Shown here one piece after another: positions 36,662-45,405 of a DNA stretch of 64,000 nt (positions are counted from its first letter, which is position 1; each line of letters starts with the position of its first letter). The notes below the pieces were generated by a model that had not been told where the DNA came from, searched no databases, and worked only from the letters and a program-made list of their open reading frames with translations. The DNA lies in NCBI GenBank assembly GCA_021044545.1, contig CP087990.1:1426001-1490000 (forward strand), in the 5' to 3' direction. The translations under genes were made by a program, and so were the position numbers. The stretch is from Comamonadaceae bacterium M7527 (lineage in GTDB: Bacteria > Pseudomonadota > Gammaproteobacteria > Burkholderiales > Burkholderiaceae_C).

Positions 36662-37629
36662 ACGTTACCCAATATCGCCTGCATGTGGTCTTGCTTTTTT
36701 TCAGCCACACCCACACTGCGTCGGCCTTCAACCAGCTGCGTAATGCGCTCTGGTCCTATAACAAATCGGTCTTCCTGGGTTTTGAGCAAACAGCCCAGGG
36801 TTGACAAGGTAGCACTCATGTCTTGCAGCACGCTGGTCTTCTTGAGCTGAAACAGCGCACGAATCCAGTCCAGCGTTTCGGCAATACCGGGAACTTTGCT
36901 CAAGTCTTCTTGGCGCAACCTTTGAACAAAAGCAACCGCCTCTTCTACCAAATGCGTATCGGCATGGGGTAACACGCTTTTCACAATGGCCATTTCGCGA
37001 GCCAGTGTTGGGTAATCCAGGTAGTGGTACAAACAGCGCCGGCGCAATGCATCAGACAACTCTCGCGTGCCGTTGCTGGTGAGTATCACTTGCGGCACAT
37101 GCGTGGCGCGCAAGGTGCCAAGCTCTGGCACCGTGATTTGGTACTCGGACAACACCTCAAGCAAAAACGCTTCAAAGGCCTGATCTGCGCGGTCAATTTC
37201 ATCAATCAACAGCACGCAAGGACCGGTCTGGCTAATGGCTTGCAACAACGGGCGCTCCAGCAAAAACTCGCGCTGAAACACGTCCGAGTCTTGCAGCTGG
37301 CGTTGACCATCCTGCAAGCGAATGGCCATGAGCTGACGCCCATAGTTCCACTCGTAAGCGGCCTGCGACATGTCCAGCCCCTCAAAACACTGCAAGCGCA
37401 CCAGCTTGCCATCGTTGGCTTTGGCCAAGGCTTGCGCCAGCGCGGTTTTACCCACGCCGGCATCACCCTCTATCAGTAACGGGCGTTGCAACGCATCCGA
37501 CAACCACACGGTGGTAGCCAGGTCGTCGTCAGCCAAATAGCCAACGCGACTGAGGCGCTCACGCAATCGGCGCGCATCAGTAATGTCTGAGGCGTCCCCG
37601 GTGGTTGACTGATGGCTGGTGTCTGTCAT
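36658..37629 (-). CDS. coxD: CoxD-like MoxR AAA ATPase
   Basis: About 323 residues. Walker A is LLIEGDAGVGKTALAQALA, Walker B VLLIDEIDRADQAFEAFLLEVLSE (pieces), sensor 1 VILTSNGTRELSDALRRRC. MoxR-type chaperone ATPase needed in known systems to insert sulfur and copper into the CO dehydrogenase active site. ATG 37629 shares a base with the coxG stop (TGATG), which fixes the start against an in-frame upstream codon. Confidence 0.92.
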   Translation of the reverse strand: MTDTSHQSTTGDASDITDARRLRERLSRVGYLADDDLATTVWLSDALQRPLLIEGDAGVGKTALAQALAKANDGKLVRLQCFEGLDMSQAAYEWNYGRQLMAIRLQDGQRQLQDSDVFQREFLLERPLLQAISQTGPCVLLIDEIDRADQAFEAFLLEVLSEYQITVPELGTLRATHVPQVILTSNGTRELSDALRRRCLYHYLDYPTLAREMAIVKSVLPHADTHLVEEAVAFVQRLRQEDLSKVPGIAETLDWIRALFQLKKTSVLQDMSATLSTLGCLLKTQEDRFVIGPERITQLVEGRRSVGVAEKKQDHMQAILGNV

Positions 37630-38285
37630 CAGCTGCGCTTGCCAAACAGGCCGCCAAACCAGCCTTTGATCAGCGTCCACACGATGGCCAAGCCATTGAT
37701 CTCACCAGCCACCTTGGCTGGTTGCGCAGCAGGTACGGCGCGCGCAGATGCATCAGCCGGTGACGCATCGGCACTGGCGCCGGCCTGGGCTGTCGTTGCG
37801 CCAGCTGCTGGTGCATCGCCGCCAGGCAGTGTTTGCGCTTGTTGGCGAAAGTTCTCGACAAACTGCGCAAGCAGCATGTCTGAGACTTGCACCATCAAGC
37901 GACCACCAAACTGGGCAAACTTGCCATTCACGGTGACCACGGCCTGACCGTTCAACACGCAATGCGCTGGATTGGCGGGGTCGGCTTCAATGGTGGCAGT
38001 CAGGTTCATGGAGGCCGACGAGCCACCTTTGTCAGCACCTTTGCCGTTCATCACCATGCGACGTTGTTCAGCATCCAGCTCAACCACATCAACCGTGCCG
38101 CCAAACTGCGCCACGGCGGGCCCTACCTTGACCTTCACCGCGCCTTTGTAGGAAGTGTCAGACAACTGCTCGGTGATTTGTGCACCGGGCATGCAGCTGG
38201 CAACCGCCTTCAAGTCGTTGAGTAAGGCCCACGCCCGCGTGGCATCCACGTCTAATGGGTATTGTTTGTCTAGTTTGACTTCCAT
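37629..38285 (-). CDS. coxG: CoxG, SRPBCC-fold CO dehydrogenase accessory protein
   Basis: About 218 residues. The N-terminal SRPBCC domain reads DKQYPLDVDATRAWALLNDLKAVASCMPGAQ with repeated KVKVGPAVAQFGG; then a Pro/Ala-rich linker and a short hydrophobic end INGLAIVWTLIKGWFGGLFG that may anchor it to the membrane. In known systems CoxG recruits CO dehydrogenase to the membrane and delivers electrons to the quinone pool. It lies 19 bp after coxL. Confidence 0.93.
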   Translation of the reverse strand: MEVKLDKQYPLDVDATRAWALLNDLKAVASCMPGAQITEQLSDTSYKGAVKVKVGPAVAQFGGTVDVVELDAEQRRMVMNGKGADKGGSSASMNLTATIEADPANPAHCVLNGQAVVTVNGKFAQFGGRLMVQVSDMLLAQFVENFRQQAQTLPGGDAPAAGATTAQAGASADASPADASARAVPAAQPAKVAGEINGLAIVWTLIKGWFGGLFGKRS

Positions 38286-38304
38286 TGCTTTTTCTTCAGT
38301 TTGG

Positions 38305-40716
38305 TTACAGATTTACGCCATTGGCCTTGAGGGCCTTCCAAGTGCGCAACGCGTTGTGTGGCATGTCCAAATGGGTCACGCCCAAGTGTGAGAAGGCATC
38401 CACAATGGCCGACGTAAAGGTTGGGATTGAGCCCACGTGAGGTGACTCAGCCACGCCTTTGGCACCAATGGGGTGGTGTGGTGAAGGCGTTACCGTGTGG
38501 TCAGTCTCCCAATGTGGTGTCTCGACCATGGTGGGCAAGAAGTAGTCCATCAAGGTGTTGCCCAGCAAGTTGCCTTGCGCGTCGTAAGGCATTTGCTGGC
38601 CCATGGCTACTGCAAAGCCTTCAGTCAAGCCGCCGTGAATTTGGCCATCAATAATCATGGGGTTGATGCGCGTGCCACAGTCATCCAACGCGTAGAAGCG
38701 GCGGATTTTGGTCTCGCCAGTGCCGCGGTCAATATCAACAACCGCCAGGTAAATACCAAACGGGAACGTGAAGTTGGGCGGGTCGTAGTAATGCACGGCC
38801 TCCAAGCCTGGCTCCATGCCCTCTGGCGGCTGGTGGTAAGCCTGCCATGCCACGTCGGCCATGGTTTTGAACTTGCTGTCGTCGCCTTTGACTTTGAAGC
38901 GATCCACTTCCCAGTCCAAATCAGCCTCGTTGACTTCAAGCATATGCGCGGCAATCTTCTTGGCCTTTGCGTGAATTTTGCGTGCGGCCAATGCGATGGC
39001 TGCACCTGCTACCGGCGTAGAACGTGACCCATAGGTGCCCAAGCCGTAAGGCGCGGTTGAGGTGTCACCCTCTTCAACCTGAATGACTTCACTCTCAATG
39101 CCCAACTCAGTCGCAATAATCTGCGCATAAGTGGTTTGGTGGCCTTGACCCTGGGTGATAGTGCCCATGCGTGCAATGGCGCTACCTGTGGGGTGAATGC
39201 GAATTTCGCAACTGTCAAACATGCCCACACCCAGGATGTCGCAAATTTTTGATGGACCAGCACCCACCACCTCGGTAAAGGTGACCAAGCCAATACCCAT
39301 CAGCGTTGGGCTGTTGGGGTCGGCTCGCTTGGCGGCTTGCTCAGCGCGCAAGCCTTTGTAGTCCACCGCATCCAGCACTTTCTCAAGGGCTGTTGGGTAG
39401 TCACCCGAGTCGTACTCAAAGCCAAATGCGCTGGTGTAGGGGAACTGCTCTTTTTGGATGAAGTTGCGTCGGCGAATTTCAGCCTTGTCTATGTTGAGCT
39501 TTTGCGCCAACACGTCCACCATGCGCTCAATCAGGTACACCGCCTCTGTCACCCGGAACGAGCAACGGTAGGCCACGCCACCTGGCGTTTTGTTGGTGTA
39601 AACACCTTTCACGCTGGCATGCGCTGCTGGAATGTCGTAGCTGCCAGACACAATGTGAAACATACCTGCAGGGAACTTGGTGGGGTCAGCACAAGCATCA
39701 AACGCGCCGTGGTCAGCCACCACATTCACGCGCAAACCTGTGATCTTGCCGTCTGCAGTTGCAGCCAACTCGCCATCCATGTGGTAGTCGCGGGCAAACG
39801 CTGTAGACGAAATGTTCTCCATGCGGTCTTCCACCCACTTCACGGGGCGACCCAACACAATAGACGCCACGATGGCGCATACGTAGCCTGGGTAAATGCC
39901 AACCTTGTTGCCAAAGCCGCCGCCAATGTCTGGACTGACAATGCGCACCTTTGACTCTGGAATGCCAGACAACATGGACACCACCGTGCGCACCACGTGC
40001 GGCGCCTGCGATGTGATGTAAGTGGTCAAGTCACCTTTGATGGGGTCAAAGGACGCCACACAACCACAGGTCTCAAGTGGACAAGGGTGTACGCGTGGGT
40101 AGTACATGTGCTGGGACACAGTGACTTCGGCATTGTCAAACGCAGCATCTGCTGCGGCCTTGTTACCCGCGTCCCATGTGAAGATGTGGTTGTGGTGCTC
40201 ACGTGCACCATGCGCGCCTTCGGTCTTGCCGGCCAGGTCTTCGCGAATAACGGGCGCGCCAGGCTGCAGGGCTTCGTAGGGGTCCATCACCACGGGCAGT
40301 TCTTCGTACTCAACCTCTACCGCCTCAATCGCATCCGCTGCAATGTAACGGTCATCGGCAATCACAATGGCCACTTCCTGCATTTGGAAGTGCACTTTTT
40401 CGTCGGCCAACACGGCTGCCACATCGCCTGCCAGTGTGGGCATCCAGTGCAGCTTGAGTGGCTTGAGGTCTTCGGCGGTCAGCACAGCGTGCACGCCAGG
40501 CATGGCCAACGCCGCCTCTTTGTTGATTTTGACAATACGACCATGGGCAATAGGCGAGCGCACGATGTCCATGTGCAACATGCCTGGCATCTTCATGTCG
40601 TCAACGTAATTGCCCTTGCCTTGAATAAAACGAGCGTCTTCTTTGCGCAGGCGCGATGCGCCCATGCCTGCCAGTGCTATTTCACGGGCTTCGGCGTTTG
40701 GTACTGGTGCATTCAT
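38305..40716 (-). CDS. coxL: aerobic CO dehydrogenase large subunit, form I
   Basis: Molybdopterin subunit oxidising CO to CO2 at a Mo-Cu site. About 803 residues, against about 809 in the well-studied homologue. The active-site loop reads AYRCSFR (residues 382-388, Cys385 the copper ligand), the diagnostic form I sequence AYxCSFR rather than the AYRGAGR of form II. GGGFGNKVGIYPGY, GSRSTPVAGAA and the terminal GAKGVAESP are further family motifs. Co-transcribed with coxS and coxM upstream and coxG, coxD and coxE downstream. Confidence 0.97.
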   Translation of the reverse strand: MNAPVPNAEAREIALAGMGASRLRKEDARFIQGKGNYVDDMKMPGMLHMDIVRSPIAHGRIVKINKEAALAMPGVHAVLTAEDLKPLKLHWMPTLAGDVAAVLADEKVHFQMQEVAIVIADDRYIAADAIEAVEVEYEELPVVMDPYEALQPGAPVIREDLAGKTEGAHGAREHHNHIFTWDAGNKAAADAAFDNAEVTVSQHMYYPRVHPCPLETCGCVASFDPIKGDLTTYITSQAPHVVRTVVSMLSGIPESKVRIVSPDIGGGFGNKVGIYPGYVCAIVASIVLGRPVKWVEDRMENISSTAFARDYHMDGELAATADGKITGLRVNVVADHGAFDACADPTKFPAGMFHIVSGSYDIPAAHASVKGVYTNKTPGGVAYRCSFRVTEAVYLIERMVDVLAQKLNIDKAEIRRRNFIQKEQFPYTSAFGFEYDSGDYPTALEKVLDAVDYKGLRAEQAAKRADPNSPTLMGIGLVTFTEVVGAGPSKICDILGVGMFDSCEIRIHPTGSAIARMGTITQGQGHQTTYAQIIATELGIESEVIQVEEGDTSTAPYGLGTYGSRSTPVAGAAIALAARKIHAKAKKIAAHMLEVNEADLDWEVDRFKVKGDDSKFKTMADVAWQAYHQPPEGMEPGLEAVHYYDPPNFTFPFGIYLAVVDIDRGTGETKIRRFYALDDCGTRINPMIIDGQIHGGLTEGFAVAMGQQMPYDAQGNLLGNTLMDYFLPTMVETPHWETDHTVTPSPHHPIGAKGVAESPHVGSIPTFTSAIVDAFSHLGVTHLDMPHNALRTWKALKANGVNL

Positions 40717-40743
40717 GAGTGTCTCCTAGATATGATTCGGGAC

Positions 40744-41229
40744 TTAGGCCGTTACAGGCTCTTGCAATTTTTTGGCTGCGTACTGCACAGACTTGATGAT
40801 GTTTTGGTAGCCCGTGCAGCGGCACAGGTTGCCACTCATGCCGTGGCGAATTTCATCTTCTGTGGGGTTGGAGTTTTCTTGCAAAAAGCGGTAGGCACGC
40901 ATCAACATGCCAGGGGTGCAAAAGCCGCACTGCAAGCCGTGCTCTTTGTAAAACCCCTCTTGCACAGCGTGCAACACGCCCTTGTCTGCCAGGCCTTCAA
41001 CGGTTAGCACCTCAGAGCCATCACATTGAACGGCGAGGTGGGTACAAGCCTTTACAGACTCGCCATCAACGTCCACGGTGCATGCGCCACAGTGGCTTGT
41101 TTCGCAGCCAATGTGTGCGCCAGTCAAGTTCAGGTCTTCGCGCAAAAAGTGCACCAGCAAGGTACGGGGCTCAACGGCGCGCTCTTCTTTTTTGCCATTG
41201 ATGGTGACGGTAATGAGTTTCTTGGACAT
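40744..41229 (-). CDS. coxS: CO dehydrogenase small (2Fe-2S) subunit
   Basis: About 161 residues. Two 2Fe-2S clusters: the plant-type N-terminal set in GCETSHCGACTV and the C-terminal set in QCGFCTPGM and NLCRCTGYQNI. Transfers electrons from the Mo site to the flavin of CoxM. ATG 41229 (MSKKLITVTINGKK) is the natural start. Gene order coxM-coxS-coxL is canonical. Confidence 0.96.
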   Translation of the reverse strand: MSKKLITVTINGKKEERAVEPRTLLVHFLREDLNLTGAHIGCETSHCGACTVDVDGESVKACTHLAVQCDGSEVLTVEGLADKGVLHAVQEGFYKEHGLQCGFCTPGMLMRAYRFLQENSNPTEDEIRHGMSGNLCRCTGYQNIIKSVQYAAKKLQEPVTA

Positions 41230-41258
41230 GTTCGATCTCCTGTTGGTTGTCGTGGGGG

Positions 41259-42122
41259 TTAGGCGCAACGAGCCCATGCTTTGCGCAAGGCTCTCTTGAC
41301 CATCTCGCCAGCCATGGCGGTCTTGTACTCAATGTCACCACGCAAGTCTTCTGCCGGATCACAAATGGCAGTAGCCGCTGCAGCAGCTGCGGCAAGCGCC
41401 GCCTCATCAAACGGCTTGTTGAGCAACACTTGTTCTGCATCTGTGGCGTGCAAGGCGGTGGGGCCCACGTTGGTCAGTGCAATGCGGATGTGGGTGACTT
41501 TGTCACCCGTCTTTTGCATCACCACGGCACAACCAGCAGTTGCCCAGTCGCCGGTTTTGCGCTTGAGCTTTTCGTAGGCATAGCCCGTGCCTGCGGCCAA
41601 GGCTGGCACTCGAATCTCGGTCATGATCTCGCTTTCTTCGAGAAGCGTCATGTAGGTGCCCAGGAAGAAGTCGTCAGCCTTTACAGTTCGCTTGCCGTTA
41701 GGGCCTTGCAGCACAAACGTCGCATCCAGCGCCATAGACAACGCAGGGTGATCGTTGCCAGGGTCACCGTGGGCAATGTCGCCACCAATGGTGCCGCGGT
41801 TGCGCACTTGTGGGTCTGCAATGAGCTTGGCCGCCTCACACAGCAACGGCGCCTTGGCTTGCAGGATGTCTGACTTGATGAGCTCGTTCTCAACCGTCAT
41901 GGCACCGATCACAATTTCATTGCCGTCTTCGCGAATACCGCGCAACTCGGGAATTTTGTTGATGTCAATCAGATGGGCTGGCTCGGCAAAGCGCAGCTTC
42001 ATCATGGGCAACAGGCTGTGGCCGCCAGCCAGCAGCTTGGCATCAGAGCCCAACTGGCCCAGCAAAGTGATGGCCTCAGCCACACTGGCGGGTGCGTGGT
42101 AGTCGAAACGGGGTGGAATCAT
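41259..42122 (-). CDS. coxM: CO dehydrogenase medium (FAD) subunit
   Basis: About 287 residues. FAD-binding loops AGGHSLLPMMKLR and TIGGDIAHGDPGNDHPA are typical, with the CO-dehydrogenase-like C-terminal domain. Start ATG 42122 (MIPPRFDYHAP) has GGAG six bases upstream. First structural gene of the cox operon; a 221-bp gap to rcoM holds candidate RcoM sites. Confidence 0.96.
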   Translation of the reverse strand: MIPPRFDYHAPASVAEAITLLGQLGSDAKLLAGGHSLLPMMKLRFAEPAHLIDINKIPELRGIREDGNEIVIGAMTVENELIKSDILQAKAPLLCEAAKLIADPQVRNRGTIGGDIAHGDPGNDHPALSMALDATFVLQGPNGKRTVKADDFFLGTYMTLLEESEIMTEIRVPALAAGTGYAYEKLKRKTGDWATAGCAVVMQKTGDKVTHIRIALTNVGPTALHATDAEQVLLNKPFDEAALAAAAAAATAICDPAEDLRGDIEYKTAMAGEMVKRALRKAWARCA

Positions 42123-42252
42123 CGCAGTCTCCAAATAGTAGTTGTCCTAGACAAACTAACTATAGACAGACAGACGAAAGATGCAAGTACCGGGTTATTT
42201 GTCGTCAAACGCACGTAAAGCGACAAAATACGCACCAACCGCTGCTTTGGCT

Positions 42253-42282
42253 GCACGAAACGTCGCCACCAACTTTTCGTGC
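42253..42282. repeat. inverted repeat in coxM upstream region
   Basis: GCACGAAA and TTTTCGTGC form an eight-base inverted repeat around a thirteen-base spacer. There is no T-run. It overlaps the third proposed RcoM half-site, so it could be a second regulator site or a transcript hairpin. Confidence 0.4.
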
Positions 42283-42314
42283 GGCGACCATAAGGGAAAG
42301 TCCTAGGTCACCAA
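42267..42314 (-). promoter_or_regulatory. candidate RcoM binding triplet upstream of coxM
   Basis: On the minus strand TTGGTG (42314-42309), TTATGG (42293-42288) and TTGGTG (42272-42267) start exactly 21 bp apart, sharing TTnnnGnC. Known RcoM sites are three direct repeats spaced 21 bp. They lie 145-192 bp before the coxM start. The base match is short, so chance is not excluded. Confidence 0.5.
42291..42307. promoter_or_regulatory. 17-bp palindrome-like motif, copy 3
   Basis: TAAGGGAAAGTCCTAGG, close to the copies at 6034, 14014 and 54141. It overlaps the candidate RcoM triplet. A further CCCTAGGATT lies at 42329-42338. Confidence 0.4.
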
Positions 42315-42343
42315 TGAGTCAGTGTTATCCCTAGGATTCGCGG

Positions 42344-43147
42344 CTACACGCCCAGTTTGTTGCGAAGCTGCACCACCGCATCGCGTGAAACAGGAATGAT
42401 GGTGCGACCTTCATCACTCATTACCAACTGGGTTTTGCCACCCACACGGCTGAGCTCTTGTACTGCCGACACGTTGACGATAAAGCGGCGGTGCACGCGC
42501 ATAAAGTAAGCCTCACTGAGGCGTGCTTCCAAGTCACCAATGCTCAAGTTGCAAAACTGCCAACCGTCGCTGGTCAGCAAGCGGGTGTAGTGCGCTTGTG
42601 ACTCCAGGCACAACACAGCAGCGGTCTCGACAAAGGTGACTTTCTTGTCAACCACCACCGGAATGCGCGAGAGCTGCACGTTGCGCTTGAGATGCTCGTG
42701 TGACGAGTCGACTTTGAATGCTTCTTTCGAAGTAGTGTCTTTTGAGACTGCATCGTTGTGACTCACCACACTGGTCACGTCGTAAAAGACCAATACAAAA
42801 CCAGTCAACGCGTTGTTGACGTCACTCATGCGCGATACCTTTATGAGCAAGACCTGCTCAGGTATGTTGATGATCATGGTCATGGGAGACGCGCTACCCA
42901 TGGGGCAAGAAGCTGCCTCATCAAGCAAAAACTTCACTTTGGGCTGCGAGCGCGACGGATGAAAAGCAGTCACCAGCTTGTTGAACGGCTTCTTCTCATC
43001 AACCGGCAAGATTCGGCGTGCAAAGTCATTGAGGGCCACCACATTGCGCTGCGCGTCAAGGTGGATCACTCCTACCTCAAACTTCTCCAACAAATACAAG
43101 TCTTGCCTAGAGTCCATTGCACACTCCACGGCCTCACGCGTGGCCAT
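42344..43147 (-). CDS. rcoM: RcoM-type CO-sensing regulator (haem PAS plus LytTR)
   Basis: About 267 residues. The N-terminal PAS domain (LLEKFEVGVIHLDAQRNVVALND) has the haem-ligand region of RcoM: a His in TAFHPSRSQ, a Cys in ASCPMG and a Met in TMIINIPEQ, at spacings of 18 and 10 residues, against 20 and 10 for His74, Cys94 and Met104 of RcoM from Burkholderia xenovorans. The C-terminal LytTR DNA-binding domain runs from IPVVVDKKVTFVETAAV to RVHRRFIVNVSAVQ and VSRDAVVQL. The start is uncertain (ATG 43147 or 43117; GTGs exist upstream). It lies directly upstream of coxM on the same strand, as expected for its activator. Confidence 0.88.
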   Translation of the reverse strand: MATREAVECAMDSRQDLYLLEKFEVGVIHLDAQRNVVALNDFARRILPVDEKKPFNKLVTAFHPSRSQPKVKFLLDEAASCPMGSASPMTMIINIPEQVLLIKVSRMSDVNNALTGFVLVFYDVTSVVSHNDAVSKDTTSKEAFKVDSSHEHLKRNVQLSRIPVVVDKKVTFVETAAVLCLESQAHYTRLLTSDGWQFCNLSIGDLEARLSEAYFMRVHRRFIVNVSAVQELSRVGGKTQLVMSDEGRTIIPVSRDAVVQLRNKLGV

Positions 43148-43205
43148 TTGCACTTGCGTCGCGGTATGGCGCAGCAAGTTCACGCCAACATTATGGCGGT
43201 GTTGT

Positions 43206-43940
43206 TTACAAGCCGCCAGTCGCGTTGGCAGCCACCCATTCTTGGTATTTGGCTTTGGCTTGGTCGTTGGGTGGATACAAGCCAGGCAGTGCCACACCTT
43301 CGTCTACTTGCGTCATGATCCACGCCTCAAAACGCTCTTGCTCAACGCCAGCTTGCACCACCTCGTCCAACAAGGCCGCGGGAATGAGCACCGCACCATC
43401 CACATCCACCACGATCACGTCGTTGGGGAAGACCGCCACACCGCCACAAGCAATGGGCTCTTGCCAGTTGACAAACGTCAGACCCGCCACCGACGCAGGT
43501 GCTGCAGTGCCTTGGCACCACACCGGCAGCTCTGTGGCCAGCACGCCAGCCTTGTCGCGAATCACGCCATCTGTAACCAAAGCAGCTACGCCGCGCTTTT
43601 GCATGCGGGCACACAAAATGTCGCCAAAAATACCGGCATCGGTAACGCCCAACGCGTCCACCACAGCAATGCAACCGCTGGGCATGGCCTCAATGGCAGC
43701 ACGCGTAGAAATGGGTGACCCCCAGGACGCAGGCGTAGCCAGGTCTTCACGCGCGGGCACAAAGCGCAGCGTAAACGCCCTGCCCACCATACGCGGCTGC
43801 CCCTCTTTTAACGGCATGGCACCGCGCACCCACACATTGCGCAAGCCTTTTTTGAGCAACACAGTGGTCAGGGTTGCAGTGGTCACGCCGCTTAAAGCGC
43901 TGACTATGTGTGGATCTAACGGTAGTGGTGCAACAGACAT
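43206..43940 (-). CDS. RraA/HMG-aldolase-like family protein
   Basis: About 244 residues. GDILCARMQKRGVAALVTDGVIRD is the RraA/4-hydroxy-4-methyl-2-oxoglutarate aldolase signature, and DVIVVDVDGAVLIPAALLDEV the following strand. The family includes Mg-dependent aldolases and regulators of RNase E; the sequence does not settle which. The extended N-terminus LRNVWVRGAMPLKEG resembles the longer aldolase-like members. It is 58 bp upstream of rcoM on the same strand, possibly co-transcribed. Confidence 0.82.
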   Translation of the reverse strand: MSVAPLPLDPHIVSALSGVTTATLTTVLLKKGLRNVWVRGAMPLKEGQPRMVGRAFTLRFVPAREDLATPASWGSPISTRAAIEAMPSGCIAVVDALGVTDAGIFGDILCARMQKRGVAALVTDGVIRDKAGVLATELPVWCQGTAAPASVAGLTFVNWQEPIACGGVAVFPNDVIVVDVDGAVLIPAALLDEVVQAGVEQERFEAWIMTQVDEGVALPGLYPPNDQAKAKYQEWVAANATGGL

Positions 43941-44037
43941 GGTGACTCCAGGGTTGGGTGGTCACACTTTATAGGCTGATTTGCCCCCGGTGTCAGTTGC
44001 TTAGCGGACAACTGCGCCAGCGCAATTGCAACAGCAT

Positions 44038-45405
44038 TCAGTTGGTCAACCGCCCAAACCGCGTGGTTAGCACCGCGGCTGCAGTGGCCAAACCCAACAC
44101 CAGACCAGCCCACAAGCCAGCAGGCCCTAAAGGGCCGAACACACCAAAGGTGATGCTAAAGCCCATGCCGACTACCCAGTAGCAAAACACGGTGATGATC
44201 ATGGGGACCTTGGTGTCTTTGTAACCACGCAGCACGCCCATGGCGCCCACCTGTATGCCGTCTACCAACTGGAACACGGCGGCGTACGCCATAAACTGTG
44301 CAGCCAACGCCACCACTGCCGGGTTGGGCGTGTACACACCAGCCAACCATTCACGCGACAAGGCAATGGCAGTCGCAGACACCAGCATCACACCAGCGCA
44401 CACCGCAATGCCCAAGCGGCCTCGGTAGCGCGCGCCAGCAGTATCGCCAGCGCCTATGGCTTGGCCCACACGCACAGTCAGCGCCATAGACACGCCTAGC
44501 GGCACCATAAAACAAATGGACGCAATGTTGATGGCGATTTGGTGGCCGGCCACCACGTCTACGCCAAAACGCCCCATCAACAACGCCGTGGCGGTGAACA
44601 TGCCGGACTCCATGGCAATGCCAATAGAAATGGGCGCACCCAAGCGCACCATGCTCACAATGTGTGCCCAGTCTGGCCTGCCCAGCAGCTGGTTCAGCTG
44701 GTAAGGCGCAAAGCGTGGTGCGCGCAGTGCGTACACATGCAAAGCCAAGCAGCCAATGGTTTGCGCAATACCCGTCGATAAAGCCGCGCCTGATGCACCC
44801 ATGGCAGGCATACCAAAATTGCCAAACATCAACACGTAATTGCCCACCACGTTCACGGGCAACATCAACAGCTGCGTCCACAGCATGGGCATGGTGTGGC
44901 CCATGGACTCGCTTAAAAAGCGCGGCACCATGTACAGGCAAGTAAATGGCAAACTCCACGCCACCCACATCAGGTAGTTGCGCGTTTCACCCACTATGTC
45001 TGCATTGATACCAATCCAGGGCATCAGCAAGGCCAAAGCGCCCAAGGTGCACATTTGCACCACCGATAACGCCACGGCCAGCCACATGCCTTGGCGCAAC
45101 TCTTTGTTGACAAGCCCATGATTACCAGCCCCCAAGTGCTGCGAAATGATGGGCGTGAGCGCCAACATCAAACCCATGCCAGCGATCATGGCGAAAAACC
45201 ACATGGCCGAACCCATGGCCACCGCCGACAACGCCAACGCACTCACCCGCCCCGCCATCATGGTGTCCGCCACACCCATGCCCATCTGCAGCAACTGAGC
45301 GGCAATAACGGGCAAAGCAATGCGGAAAATGGCACGCACTTCTGCGCGGGCTTTAGGTAGTGATGGCGTCAAGGTGCGTATTTGCGGGGATTTGTTCAAG
45401 CCCAT
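44038..45405 (-). CDS. MATE family multidrug/Na+ efflux protein (NorM-like)
   Basis: About 455 residues with twelve predicted membrane segments. IALPVIAAQLLQMGMGVADTMMAGRVS is the MATE N-terminal half motif, repeated as VRLGAPISIGIAMESGMFTATALLMGRFGVD in the C-terminal half. Exports cationic drugs or metabolites with Na+ or H+. Monocistronic by spacing. Confidence 0.93.
   Translation of the reverse strand: MGLNKSPQIRTLTPSLPKARAEVRAIFRIALPVIAAQLLQMGMGVADTMMAGRVSALALSAVAMGSAMWFFAMIAGMGLMLALTPIISQHLGAGNHGLVNKELRQGMWLAVALSVVQMCTLGALALLMPWIGINADIVGETRNYLMWVAWSLPFTCLYMVPRFLSESMGHTMPMLWTQLLMLPVNVVGNYVLMFGNFGMPAMGASGAALSTGIAQTIGCLALHVYALRAPRFAPYQLNQLLGRPDWAHIVSMVRLGAPISIGIAMESGMFTATALLMGRFGVDVVAGHQIAINIASICFMVPLGVSMALTVRVGQAIGAGDTAGARYRGRLGIAVCAGVMLVSATAIALSREWLAGVYTPNPAVVALAAQFMAYAAVFQLVDGIQVGAMGVLRGYKDTKVPMIITVFCYWVVGMGFSITFGVFGPLGPAGLWAGLVLGLATAAAVLTTRFGRLTN

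Noticed and set aside
38305..40716. Generic xanthine dehydrogenase or form II CoxL
   Set aside because: The AYRCSFR loop and neighbouring coxG, coxD, coxE and rcoM point to form I CO dehydrogenase.
39997..41007. 336-codon plus-strand frame opposite coxL and coxS
   Set aside because: Antisense to coxL, whose active-site motif is unambiguous.
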